DNA from: Rhodocyclaceae bacterium
GTDB taxonomy: Bacteria > Pseudomonadota > Gammaproteobacteria > Burkholderiales > Rhodocyclaceae
Direction: 5' to 3'
DNA length: 56,257 nt
Assembly: GCA_016791115.1 (NCBI GenBank)
Contig: JAEUNL010000037.1
Span: 1 to 56,257 of the forward strand
Position numbers and translations under genes: made by a program. The notes below the pieces were generated by a model. That model saw nothing but the letters and a program-made list of their open reading frames with translations. It searched no databases and was not told the origin of the DNA. Positions within the stretch are counted from its first letter, which is position 1. Every line of letters begins with the position of its first letter. Of this stretch, positions 1-7,402 are shown one piece after another.

Positions 1-60
1 TGGCATCGGCCTGCGAGCAACATTTCATGCGGGTTTACGCAATTTTTCCCTCTGAAACCA

Positions 61-90
61 TTGACAGAATGCGTGCAATCTCGCCATGCT
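61..90 (+). promoter_or_regulatory. Candidate sigma70 promoter for the H1/SWIB gene
   Basis: A perfect -35 hexamer TTGACA (61-66) is followed after 18 bases by CATGCT (85-90), a weak -10. Transcription would begin near 97 and leave a leader of about 75 bases before the ATG at 173. Bases 1-60 show nothing else that I can name. Confidence 0.45.
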
Positions 91-172
91 TGCAACGGCC
101 TTGCCAATGAGCCTGGTGCACGTGATTCGCCAGGGGGGTAATCAGCCGTCAACCAAAAAAGGAGAGTTGAGT

Positions 173-676
173 ATGGCGACAGCAAAGAAGCCCGCAACCA
201 AGCCCGCGGCCAAGAAACCGGCCGCCAAACCGGCTGCCAAGAAGCCCGCCGCCAAGGCGCCGGCCGCCAAGAAGGCAGCACCGGCCGCCAAGAAGCCTGC
301 CGCCAAGGCACCGGCCGCGAAGAAGGCCGCACCCGCTGCCAAGAAGCCCGCCGCCAAGGCACCCGCCGCGAAGAAGGCCGCCGCGCCGAAGAAGGCTGCT
401 GCAGCGAAGAAGCCCGCCGCCAAGCGCGCACCCAATCCCGCGTTCATGAAGGCGATGACGCCTTCGGAAGTGCTGGCGAAGGTCGTTGGCGCGATGCCGC
501 TGCCGCGCACCGAAGTCGTGAAGAAGATTTGGGACTACATCAAGAAGAACAAGCTTCAGGACGAGATCAACAAGCGCCTGATCAACGCCGACGAAAAGCT
601 CAGGGAAGTGTTCGGTGGCAAGAAGCAGGTGTCGATGTTCGAGATGACCAAGCTGGTCAACACGCACCTGAAGTAA
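173..676 (+). CDS. Histone H1-like Lys/Ala/Pro-rich protein with C-terminal SWIB domain
   Basis: This 167-residue protein has two parts. Residues 1-85 are almost only Lys, Ala and Pro, like bacterial histone H1-like proteins and eukaryotic H1 tails, and should bind DNA non-specifically. Residues about 95-167 form a SWIB/MDM2-type domain, recognisable from PSEVLAKVVGAMPLPRTEVV, an IWDYIKKNKLQD segment and a closing MFEMTKLVNTHLK. Bacterial SWIB proteins are presumed to be chromatin or nucleoid factors, with no firmly known role. The ATG at 173 is preceded by GGAGAG and is preferred to an upstream in-frame ATG at 86, which would add residues unrelated to the family. The low-complexity half is encoded by a 51-bp tandem repeat. 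A terminator follows at once, so the gene is probably monocistronic. Confidence 0.9.
   Translation: MATAKKPATKPAAKKPAAKPAAKKPAAKAPAAKKAAPAAKKPAAKAPAAKKAAPAAKKPAAKAPAAKKAAAPKKAAAAKKPAAKRAPNPAFMKAMTPSEVLAKVVGAMPLPRTEVVKKIWDYIKKNKLQDEINKRLINADEKLREVFGGKKQVSMFEMTKLVNTHLK
239..391 (+). repeat. 51-bp tandem repeat encoding a 17-residue KKPAAKAPAAKKAAPAA unit
   Basis: About three copies (239-289, 290-340, and a third from 341 that diverges at its end) encode the unit KKPAAKAPAAKKAAPAA. Copies differ by synonymous third-base changes. Unequal exchange here would change the length of the basic tail in 17-residue steps. Confidence 0.75.
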
Positions 677-696
677 GCTTCATCGGAACCGCAATG

Positions 697-728
697 AAAA
701 GGGCCGGTGCATCGCACCGGCCCTTTTG
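697..728. terminator. Bidirectional rho-independent terminator between SWIB gene and htpX
   Basis: GGGCCGGTGC (701-710) pairs perfectly with GCACCGGCCC (714-723) across a three-base loop. An A run lies on the left and a T run on the right, so the hairpin can stop transcription on both strands. It serves the convergent SWIB gene and htpX. Confidence 0.85.
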
Positions 729-766
729 TTTGTCTCGTCCGCGCTTCGACGGCGCGGCACAGCGGA

Positions 767-1639
767 TCAGCGGCTTCCCTGCAACGCGGCGATGCGCTCC
801 TCGATCGGCGGGTGGCTGGAGAACAGCGACATCCACCCCGGCCGGCCGCTGATGCCCGATGCCGCCATCGACTGCGGCAGCGCACCGGCCTCGACGCCGC
901 CGAGGCGGGCGAGCGCGCGTACCATCGGCTGCGGGCTGCCGAGCAGTTTGGCGGCGCCCGCATCGGCGCGGAACTCGCGCTGGCGCGAGAACCAAGCGAC
1001 GATGATCGACGCGAGGATGCCGAACACGATCTCCGCCACCATGCTGGCGACGTAAAACCCGATGCCCACGCCGTCGCGCTCGTTCTTCAGTACCACCTTG
1101 TCGACGAAGTAGCCGACGATGCGCGCGAAGAACACGACGAAGGTATTCACCACGCCCTGGATCAACGTCAGCGTGATCATGTCGCCGTTGGCGACGTGCG
1201 CGACCTCGTGGCCGAGCACGGCCTCGACTTCGTCCTTGTTCATCGACTGCAGCAGGCCGGTCGACACCGCCACCAGCGAGGAATTCTTGAACGCGCCGGT
1301 GGCGAAGGCATTCGGCTCGCCCTGGTAAATGGCGACTTCGGGCATGCCGATGCCGGCCTTCTGCGCGAGCTGTTGCACGGTCGACACCAGCCAGCGCTCG
1401 GTCGGACCCTCGTTGCCGGTGATGATCTGCGCGCCGGTCGACCACTTGGCCATCGGCTTGCTCATCAGCAGCGAGATGATCGACCCGGTGAAGCCGACCA
1501 CCGCCGAGAACACCAGCAGCGTGGGGATGTTCAGCCCGTTCGCGGTCAGGAAGCGGTTTGCGCCGAGCAGGTTGAGCACCACCGACAGCACCAGCATGAC
1601 TGCGATGTTGGTGGCGAGGAACAGCACGATGCGTTTCAT
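767..1639 (-). CDS. htpX: Membrane zinc metalloprotease HtpX
   Basis: HtpX is an inner-membrane M48 protease that degrades misfolded membrane proteins. The 290 residues match the family's usual length. Two N-terminal hydrophobic segments (about 4-26 and 38-58) precede the zinc site HEVAH at 144-148. Further hydrophobic stretches lie at about 155-215, and a [16 protein letters not shown] segment (here [10 protein letters not shown]) carries the third zinc ligand region. The start is the ATG at 1639 (MKRIVLFLA); an upstream in-frame extension adds sequence not typical of the family. It is a lone minus-strand gene, convergent with the SWIB gene. FtsH-type quality control is the usual partner pathway, but nothing here shows its regulation. 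Confidence 0.96.
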   Translation of the reverse strand: MKRIVLFLATNIAVMLVLSVVLNLLGANRFLTANGLNIPTLLVFSAVVGFTGSIISLLMSKPMAKWSTGAQIITGNEGPTERWLVSTVQQLAQKAGIGMPEVAIYQGEPNAFATGAFKNSSLVAVSTGLLQSMNKDEVEAVLGHEVAHVANGDMITLTLIQGVVNTFVVFFARIVGYFVDKVVLKNERDGVGIGFYVASMVAEIVFGILASIIVAWFSRQREFRADAGAAKLLGSPQPMVRALARLGGVEAGALPQSMAASGISGRPGWMSLFSSHPPIEERIAALQGSR

Positions 1640-2013
1640 GAGTTCTCTATCTCCGTGGGTTGAAGCCGGGGCGATGCTATCGGGCACCCGGTTGCCCGTC
1701 AAATCGGGGCTGAACGCGCGAATTCAAGTCGCGCGCGCAGCCCCGGCATCGAATGGCATAGACCGACGCTGCGCCACAGCGTTCCCGCTGTTCGCGTCGC
1801 GATCGATCGGCATGCCTGCGAGGGCGTGGACTGGCGCTCCCGGGCAGGCCATGCCGCCGGGCCGCATGTGTACTGGCTGGTGAGGCATGCCGACCTCCGG
1901 GCCAGCCTGCATGCGGCCTGCAGGCCGATGGCCGGCGGGATGTGCGGCCATCGGCGGCAGTTAGAATGTGGCTCTCGATCCGTTCTCCGTCTTCGACCAA
2001 GCTTCTCCCGACC
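1640..2013. other. Non-coding spacer between divergent htpX and tcdA
   Basis: I see no supported gene in these 374 bases. An 11-bp inverted repeat, GCCGATGGCCG (1924-1934) against CGGCCATCGGC (1945-1955), has a 10-base loop and no T run. A smaller repeat, CGGGCA/TGCCCG, lies at 1681-1698. Promoters for both flanking genes should be here, but no clear consensus stands out. Confidence 0.5.
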
Positions 2014-2847
2014 ATGACAGCCGACCTTGAACGCCGCTTCGGCGGTATCGCGCGCCTCTATGGCAGCGAACGTGCCGCACGCATCCGCGACGCCCGCGTG
2101 TGCGTGATCGGCATCGGCGGCGTCGGGTCGTGGACTGTCGAGGCGCTGGCGCGCAGCGGCGTCGGCAGCATCACGCTGATCGACCTCGACCACGTTGCAG
2201 AGTCCAATGTCAATCGCCAGATCCACGCGCTGGAACCCGACTTCGGCCGCGCCAAGGTCGCGGCGATGCAGGCGCGCATCGCTGCGATCAATCCTGCGTG
2301 CTCGGCGACGGCGATCGAGGAATTCATCGACGAGCAGAATCTCGCGCAACTGCTCGGCACGCAGCATGACGTGGTGATCGACGCCATCGACAACGTGCGC
2401 GCCAAAGCCGCGCTTGCCGCGTGGTGTCGGCGCGGCAAGCAGCGGCTGGTGATGTGCGGCGGTGCCGGTGGGCGCACCGACCCGACGCGCATCGTCGTCG
2501 ACGACCTGGCGCGCACCTCGGGTGATGCGCTGCTTTCGAAGGTGCGCGGCCGGTTGCGGCGCGACTACGGCTTCACGCGCGAGGCGAAGAAGAAGTTCGG
2601 CATCGTCGCCGTGTTCTCGGACGAGCCGGCGATCATGCCGCGCGATGCAGCATGCGACGTCGACATGCCGCATGCCGAGGCGGGGCCGCAGGGCCTCAAC
2701 TGCGCCGGCTACGGCTCGTCGGTCTGCGTGACGGCGGCGTTCGGCATGGTCGCGGCCGCCGAGGCGCTGCGGCTGATCGCCGACGGGCGCGCCATGGCGT
2801 CCGGCGTAGCGCGTGACATTACGGCTCGCCCATCCGCCGCGGGTTGA
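2014..2847 (+). CDS. tcdA: tRNA threonylcarbamoyladenosine dehydratase TcdA (CsdL)
   Basis: TcdA is an E1-like, ATP-dependent enzyme that cyclises the t6A base at position 37 of ANN-decoding tRNAs to ct6A. The 277 residues carry the Rossmann nucleotide motif GIGGVGSW (33-40), the LIDLDHV segment, NVNRQIHAL and DAIDNVRAK, all typical of the ThiF/MoeB/UBA superfamily. A second conserved block, CAGYGSSV, lies near the C terminus as in CsdL. The ATG at 2014 begins MTADLERRFGG, the normal family start; earlier in-frame starts have no matching sequence. The last 29 bases overlap the convergent DUF6600 gene. MoeB and ThiF are alternatives, but the overall pattern fits TcdA. Confidence 0.93.
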   Translation: MTADLERRFGGIARLYGSERAARIRDARVCVIGIGGVGSWTVEALARSGVGSITLIDLDHVAESNVNRQIHALEPDFGRAKVAAMQARIAAINPACSATAIEEFIDEQNLAQLLGTQHDVVIDAIDNVRAKAALAAWCRRGKQRLVMCGGAGGRTDPTRIVVDDLARTSGDALLSKVRGRLRRDYGFTREAKKKFGIVAVFSDEPAIMPRDAACDVDMPHAEAGPQGLNCAGYGSSVCVTAAFGMVAAAEALRLIADGRAMASGVARDITARPSAAG

Positions 2848-4942
2848 AGATCTGCGTTGCGCTGTCCTGCCCTTGGGAACGAGCTGACGGTTCCTGGCGC
2901 GGATTGCCGCGAGGCTGCGGAGCAGGCTGAGGCTGGGGGGCGGGCTGCGGTTGCACCGCGGGCGCCGGTTGGCTGCGCTGTACGGGCGCGGCCGATGGCG
3001 GGCGCTCCGCGCGCGGTTCATTCATCGGACGCGGTGCGCTGCGCTCGAAATCCTGTCTCGGCGGCGGAGTCGGCACGGCGCGCGGCTGCGGGTTGGCGGG
3101 GCGCTGGATTGGCGCTGGGTCGCCGATCGGCCAGTCCTCGGTGGCGTGGCGCGGGCGATTCACTTGGGCCGGCGGTTGCGCGGGCGGCGTGCCGGCCGAC
3201 CAGCCGTTGTCGGGCCGGTTGCGCGGCTGCGGCGGTGGCGCTTGCGGTGGCTGGGGCGGTTGTTGCGGCTGCATCGTTTGCGGGCGCGGCTCGACGATGC
3301 GGCCCTGCGTACGCTCGGCATCGTGACGCCGCGGCGGAACCGGCGTGGCGCTGGCCGGCGGGTTATCGCGCTTGCGTATCGGTGCCGGATCGCCGATCGG
3401 CCAATCCTCGGTGGCGTGGCGCGGACGCACCACTTGGGCAGGCGGTTGCGCCGGCGGCGTGCCGATCATGCGGTCGTCCGCTGGCGCGCGCGGCTGAACC
3501 GGCGCCGGGGTGAACTCGCGACGCGCATCGCGCCGATCGCGGTCGCGCGGATCACGGCGGTCGCCGTCGCGTGCATCGCGGCGGTCGTCACGACGATCGT
3601 TGCGGCCGTCGGCATCGTGGCGCCGTGGCGGCAGCGGCGGCGCGGCAACCGGTGCGGTGACCAGCGGCGGCTGGCGGTTGATGCTGTCGAAGAAATGCGG
3701 GTCGCGCGGCCGCTCGACCACCGGCGCCACCGGGCGGCGATGGGTCACCACGTCGGCCGGCACGATCGTCACCGCATGTTCCAGCCGGCGATTGACGTAG
3801 CGGTTGTGTTCGATAGCGCGGCGTGGATCCTGCACGATCCGGTCGATGTCGCGAATGTGCGTGACGTGAGTGATGTTCACGTTGCGCACGTAGGTCGTGC
3901 TGCAGCGATAGCTCGGCACGTAGACCTCGCGCGGGGCGAGCGGAAACCAGCCGACGGTGGGGCCGCTCGACATGCCGACCGATATTCCCGGTGTGTCGAT
4001 CCACGCCACCAGCGCCGGTGCATAGACCGGGCGCACGATGCGCTTGCCCGGCGCCCAGCCCCAGCGGTCGCGATGCCAGACCCAGCGGCCGTAGTGGAAC
4101 GGCGCGAAGCCCCAGGGCGCGTCATCGATCCAGGTCCAGCCCCACGGCGCGACCCAGGCCCAGTGGCCGGCGCGATATGGCGCCCAGCCGGAGGGCACGA
4201 CGCGCGGATACCAGACCGGGCCGTAGTCGACGCTTTCGTACCAGCTGCCGTAACCGGCGAGATCTTCGTAACCGGTCATCTCCTGCGACACGTGGCGGCG
4301 TGTCTCGCGCGTGTCGAGGCGCTCGTCGCGCGCGATGTTCCAGTCGCTGAAGTCGTCGCGCACCGGGTTAGAGGTGCTGTACATGGTGCGGCCCGAGTAC
4401 CAGAACTGGGCACGCTGGCCGGCGGGAATGTCGAGTGCGCTGTCTTCGGATTCGAACTGCAGCGCGCCGAGATAGGCGGTGGCCGAGGTCACGTTGTCGT
4501 CGAAGTCGAAGCGGAAGGCGCCGACGTCACGCATGGTGAAGCGGCCGGCGCTGGTCGCCAGCTCGAACTCCTGCGCCGCCTCGCGCGCGCGCAGCCGTAC
4601 GGCCGCGGTGCCGGAGACGAGGTAGAGGCGCACCCGTTCGTCGTCGAGCTGGTCGATCGCGATCTCGCTGCTCGAATCGAGGCGCACCACCGTGCTGCCG
4701 ATGCCGATCTCGAGCCGGGCGCCAGGGCCGGTGGAGAGCGCGTCGCCGTTGGTCAGCGGCCAGTTGAGCACCGCCGTGTTCCATTCGCCGGTGTCGGCGT
4801 TGCGCAGTTGCACGCTGCCCGACATCCAGGCGATGCGGCCGATGCGCCCGGGCGGATCGGCCAGCGCGTGGCCGGCGAACAGCATGGCGATCAGGCCCAA
4901 CAGCAGGGCGTGGAGCGATGGGAGGTTCAGGCGGCGTGTCAT
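2819..4942 (-). CDS. Exported FecR/DUF6600-type protein with long Pro/Arg-rich tail
   Basis: This is a 707-residue protein of unknown function. A Sec signal (residues 1-28, cleavage after ALA) is followed by a FecR-like beta-rich domain (about 30-200) as found in DUF6600 proteins. Next comes a strikingly Trp/Tyr-rich block (about 225-330) with phrases such as YGSWYESVDYGPVWYP and GHWAWVAPWGWTW. From about residue 410 the chain is low complexity: Asp/Arg dipeptides, then Pro/Gln-rich sequence with a duplicated ATEDWPIGDPAPI module. The start is ATG 4942 with AAGGG upstream; a longer frame to 5002 lacks a signal peptide at its end. The 3' end overlaps tcdA by 29 bases. It probably acts in the periplasm or on the outer membrane. 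Confidence 0.85.
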   Translation of the reverse strand: MTRRLNLPSLHALLLGLIAMLFAGHALADPPGRIGRIAWMSGSVQLRNADTGEWNTAVLNWPLTNGDALSTGPGARLEIGIGSTVVRLDSSSEIAIDQLDDERVRLYLVSGTAAVRLRAREAAQEFELATSAGRFTMRDVGAFRFDFDDNVTSATAYLGALQFESEDSALDIPAGQRAQFWYSGRTMYSTSNPVRDDFSDWNIARDERLDTRETRRHVSQEMTGYEDLAGYGSWYESVDYGPVWYPRVVPSGWAPYRAGHWAWVAPWGWTWIDDAPWGFAPFHYGRWVWHRDRWGWAPGKRIVRPVYAPALVAWIDTPGISVGMSSGPTVGWFPLAPREVYVPSYRCSTTYVRNVNITHVTHIRDIDRIVQDPRRAIEHNRYVNRRLEHAVTIVPADVVTHRRPVAPVVERPRDPHFFDSINRQPPLVTAPVAAPPLPPRRHDADGRNDRRDDRRDARDGDRRDPRDRDRRDARREFTPAPVQPRAPADDRMIGTPPAQPPAQVVRPRHATEDWPIGDPAPIRKRDNPPASATPVPPRRHDAERTQGRIVEPRPQTMQPQQPPQPPQAPPPQPRNRPDNGWSAGTPPAQPPAQVNRPRHATEDWPIGDPAPIQRPANPQPRAVPTPPPRQDFERSAPRPMNEPRAERPPSAAPVQRSQPAPAVQPQPAPQPQPAPQPRGNPRQEPSARSQGQDSATQIFNPRRMGEP
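3121..3466 (-). repeat. Pair of 76-bp direct repeats inside the DUF6600 gene
   Basis: Bases 3121-3196 and 3391-3466 are nearly identical, with a spacing of exactly 270 bases (90 codons). Both encode the protein module TPPAQPPAQV..RPRHATEDWPIG. This is a recent in-frame duplication within the disordered tail. Confidence 0.8.
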
Positions 4943-5082
4943 GGTGTGGCCCTTGTTGTCGCGGAGCGGCGCATGCAGGCTTTGTTGCGCGTGAACGTTC
5001 AACGATGCTTGCGGCGCGATGCTGACGGTCGAAATATTCGCTTACACAATAGCAGGCGTGCCGGTGTGGACATTGCCGCCGG

Positions 5083-5994
5083 TCAGCGTGCCAGCAGCAG
5101 TTCGGGGTCGATGCCGTTGCCGTTGAGGTAGACCGACCAGTGCAGGTGCGGCCCGGTGGCGCGCCCGCTCGCCCCGGAGAGGCCGATGCGTTCGCCGCGG
5201 CGCAGGCTCTGGCCGGGGGCGACGTCGATGCGGTCGAGGTGGCAATAGAGCGATATCAGGCCCTGTCCATGGTCGACGAAGACCGAGTTGCCGCAGTAGT
5301 AGTAATCGGCCGCATCGATCACGACCCCGGCCGCCGGGGCGGTCACCGGCGTGCCCGATGGCAGCGCGAAATCGAGCCCGCCATGCGGGTTGCGCGGTTC
5401 GCCGTTGAGCACGCGGCGCAGGCCGAAGCGGCTCGAAAGCCTTCCGCGCGCGGGGGGCGCCAGATCAGCCTCGACCGACGCGACGTCGCGGAAGCGTGTG
5501 CGCAGTTCCACCATCCTGGCCTGCTCGCGTTCGATGCGCTCGAGGGCGTCAGGCGGTGGCGTCACCTTGGTCGTGTCGCGTATCGTCAGCTTCTGGGTCG
5601 CGTATGTGTGCGGCATGACGCGGAAGGCGGTTTCGCGTTCTGCCACGCCGGCCGCGCCGGCCGTGACCACCTTGAGCCGTTGCTCACCCGGTTCCGCGTT
5701 GAGCGCGATGCCGACCAAGGCGCGCCACGCGCCATCGCGCCGCTCGACCAGCACAGGACGGCCCATATAAAAGGCCTGCGGCGCAGGCGCTTCCGCCGAG
5801 GCGAGCCGGACAATGGCGATGCCGCCGGGAATCGGTGCCGCACGCGGCGCCGCATGCGCGGTGCCGGCGTTCGCCAGCCCGGCCAGCATGGCGATCGCCG
5901 CCGGCAGCGCAATGACCGCATCGGCCAAGCGGCGGGGCGCGCGCGACAACGGCTTGCGGCCGGGCATCTGGGTTCGACGGATCGCCGGATTCAT
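5083..5994 (-). CDS. M23 family (LytM-type) murein metallopeptidase
   Basis: The product is a predicted periplasmic zinc endopeptidase that cuts peptidoglycan cross-links, or a regulator of such enzymes. Of 303 residues, 1-48 are a signal region (cleavage after AHA). An N-terminal domain follows, and the M23 domain occupies about 180-303. The catalytic pattern is complete: H204 and D208 in HGGLD, H252 in CHLD, and H283/H285 in GPHLHW. A possible alternative start is ATG 5967 (MPGRKPLS), which leaves a tighter signal peptide. The gene lies alone downstream of nothing obvious and is divergent from the hemerythrin gene. LytM factors that lack catalytic residues are common, but this one looks active. 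Confidence 0.92.
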   Translation of the reverse strand: MNPAIRRTQMPGRKPLSRAPRRLADAVIALPAAIAMLAGLANAGTAHAAPRAAPIPGGIAIVRLASAEAPAPQAFYMGRPVLVERRDGAWRALVGIALNAEPGEQRLKVVTAGAAGVAERETAFRVMPHTYATQKLTIRDTTKVTPPPDALERIEREQARMVELRTRFRDVASVEADLAPPARGRLSSRFGLRRVLNGEPRNPHGGLDFALPSGTPVTAPAAGVVIDAADYYYCGNSVFVDHGQGLISLYCHLDRIDVAPGQSLRRGERIGLSGASGRATGPHLHWSVYLNGNGIDPELLLAR

Positions 5995-6131
5995 GGCGAC
6001 CGAATGATACCCGGAAGAAAGCGCCGGGCGACCGCATCGGCCGGATGCCCTTAATCCAGATCAAGTCCAGCCGGTTCCGGCTGATGCAGAATCGTCCGCA
6101 TCATCATCCCCGCTTTGCGTTCGGAGGCAGC

Positions 6132-6632
6132 ATGCCGGCAATAGTCTGGTCGAGCGAGTTCGAGCTTGGCCTCGATCCCATGGACGACACCCACCGCGAG
6201 TTCGTCGACCTCGTCAACCGCGTTACCGAGTTCAACGACGGTCAGATCGGCGACGGTCTTGACCAGTTGATCGAACACACGATCGAGCATTTCGCGCAGG
6301 AAGACCGCTGGATGCGCGAATCCGGCTTTCCGCCCACGCACTGCCATCAAAGCGAACATGATCGCGTGCTCGAGGTGATGCGCGATGTAAGAGGCCATGT
6401 CGCGCGCGGCGACCTCGCCCTCGGGCGCAATTTGATCAAGGAACTGCCTGCCTGGTTCGAGAACCATGCCGCGACGATGGATGCCGCGCTCGCGTGGTAC
6501 GTCTCCACGACCGGCTATCGCGCGACGGCCGGCTCGGGCACCGCGGCTGCGGACGCAAAGACGGGCTGCGGATCGGGGACGGCGGCGTCCTGCGGTTGCG
6601 CCGGCGCGGTCGAGCCCGCCAGTTGCGGGTGA
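6132..6632 (+). CDS. Bacteriohemerythrin with cysteine-rich C-terminal tail
   Basis: This is an O2-binding non-heme di-iron four-helix protein of 166 residues. All ligands of the family are present: H21 with F24, H53 with E57 (HFAQE), H72 and H76 (HQSEH), and H112 with D117. After the fold ends near residue 130 there is an extension of about 36 residues rich in Gly and Ala with four cysteines (146, 154, 156, 165), not part of the hemerythrin fold. It could bind metal or make disulfides; this is inference. The start at 6132 has GGAGG closely upstream; a frame opening at 6045 adds an unrelated stretch. It is probably cytosolic, since no signal peptide is seen. A tiny exported-peptide gene follows by 74 bases. 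Confidence 0.9.
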   Translation: MPAIVWSSEFELGLDPMDDTHREFVDLVNRVTEFNDGQIGDGLDQLIEHTIEHFAQEDRWMRESGFPPTHCHQSEHDRVLEVMRDVRGHVARGDLALGRNLIKELPAWFENHAATMDAALAWYVSTTGYRATAGSGTAAADAKTGCGSGTAASCGCAGAVEPASCG

Positions 6633-6691
6633 CTTGCCTTTCGCGCGGGCTCGTCCTAGAGTTGCAACTCCGTCCGGTAGCGGACTCAACG

Positions 6692-6705
6692 AAAGGAGGT
6701 GATCC
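6692..6705 (+). promoter_or_regulatory. Extended Shine-Dalgarno matching the whole 16S rRNA 3' tail
   Basis: AAAGGAGGTGATCC is the exact complement of the conserved 3' end of bacterial 16S rRNA over 14 bases. GGAGG ends seven bases before the GTG at 6707, the ideal distance. This site fixes the start of the small gene that follows. Confidence 0.8.
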
Positions 6706-6706
6706 C

Positions 6707-6841
6707 GTGTCGAAACGACTTGCCGCACTGCTTGCGCTGGTGTTCGCGGTGGCATCGACTTCGGTGTTCGCCTGTCCCGGGGACAAGATGAAGGACGACA
6801 AGGCCGATAGTGGCCAGATGTCGCCGAAGCCCAAGACCTGA
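6707..6841 (+). CDS. Small exported peptide of unknown function (44 aa)
   Basis: I do not recognise this gene. It starts with GTG and encodes 44 residues. A typical signal peptide, MSKRLAALLALVFAVASTSV, ends near FA, leaving a mature peptide of about 21 residues that begins CPGDKMKDD and ends SPKPKT. A single Cys at position 23, right at the predicted cleavage site, could make it a lipoprotein, although VFAC is a poor lipobox. Its reality rests on three things: the extended Shine-Dalgarno, the clean signal sequence, and a strong terminator 20 bases after the stop. It may be cotranscribed with the hemerythrin gene. Confidence 0.72.
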   Translation: MSKRLAALLALVFAVASTSVFACPGDKMKDDKADSGQMSPKPKT

Positions 6842-6861
6842 GCAGAGCGGAGTTGGTTGAG

Positions 6862-6894
6862 AAAGGGCGTCACGGCGTGACGCCCTTTTTCTTT
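6862..6894. terminator. Rho-independent terminator after the small exported peptide
   Basis: GGGCGTCA (6865-6872) pairs with TGACGCCC (6878-6885) and is followed by five T. An AAA precedes the stem on the left, so some activity for the convergent gene at 6914 is possible. Confidence 0.85.
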
Positions 6895-6913
6895 GCCGGA
6901 CGGGTTGCGCTGC

Positions 6914-7345
6914 TCAGTCGCGCGAGACGGGATTGGCGACCGGGGCGCGCTTGCCGACCGCGTCGTCGGACGGGAACGCTGTCAGGCAGAGTGTGCCGGC
7001 GTTGTTGCGAGCGCCGAGATTGCCCTCCAGGTGCGACATCTTCGGCTCGGAGTAGTCGCCCGCCTCGATGCGCTTGAGCATCTCTTCGTAAACCTTGAGC
7101 AGTTTGCCCTCCGCTTCGCCCTTGCCGGTAAGCTGCTCGACGATATAGCCCTTGGCCTGCGCGAAGGTGTCGCGTGCGCCGTTGTCCCACACGTTGTGCA
7201 GGAAGCGGATGTTCTTCTGCACCGCCGTGCATAGGTGCAGGGGCGGCTGGCTCGGGTCGAGGTCGAACTTGTCGGCATGGGCAGGCGCAGCGGCGAACCC
7301 GAAGGCGGCGGCGGCGAGTGTCGCGGCAATTTTTGCTGCGTGCAT
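6914..7345 (-). CDS. Small periplasmic protein with one cysteine pair, unknown
   Basis: I do not recognise this 143-residue protein. The N terminus, MHAAKIAATLAAAAFGF, followed by a cleavage site after AHA, is a clear Sec signal (residues 1-24). The mature part is mostly charged helix, with two cysteines: one early (PLHLCTAVQ) and one late (GTLCLTAF). They probably form a disulfide in the periplasm. The middle segment VYEEMLKRIEAGDYSEPKM looks helical. It stands alone, convergent with the small peptide gene and 57 bases downstream of the ChaN-like gene on the same strand, so joint transcription is possible. Confidence 0.75.
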   Translation of the reverse strand: MHAAKIAATLAAAAFGFAAAPAHADKFDLDPSQPPLHLCTAVQKNIRFLHNVWDNGARDTFAQAKGYIVEQLTGKGEAEGKLLKVYEEMLKRIEAGDYSEPKMSHLEGNLGARNNAGTLCLTAFPSDDAVGKRAPVANPVSRD

Positions 7346-7402
7346 CGAATGTCTCCGTGTATCGAATATTGGAATTGTCTGGCGATTGTAGCCGACCCGG
7401 GG

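Noticed and set aside
149..667. Long open frame opposite the H1/SWIB gene
   Set aside because: It is the mirror of the GC-rich repeat coding; the product is Gly/Arg/Leu low complexity with no family pattern and no ribosome site.
2951..5131. 726-codon open frame opposite the DUF6600 gene
   Set aside because: Its product is Arg/Ala-rich with no domain, while the minus strand has a signal peptide and a recognisable fold.
6881..7230. Plus-strand frames over the 143-residue periplasmic gene
   Set aside because: They lack a signal or domain, whereas the minus strand has a clear signal peptide and a cysteine pair.
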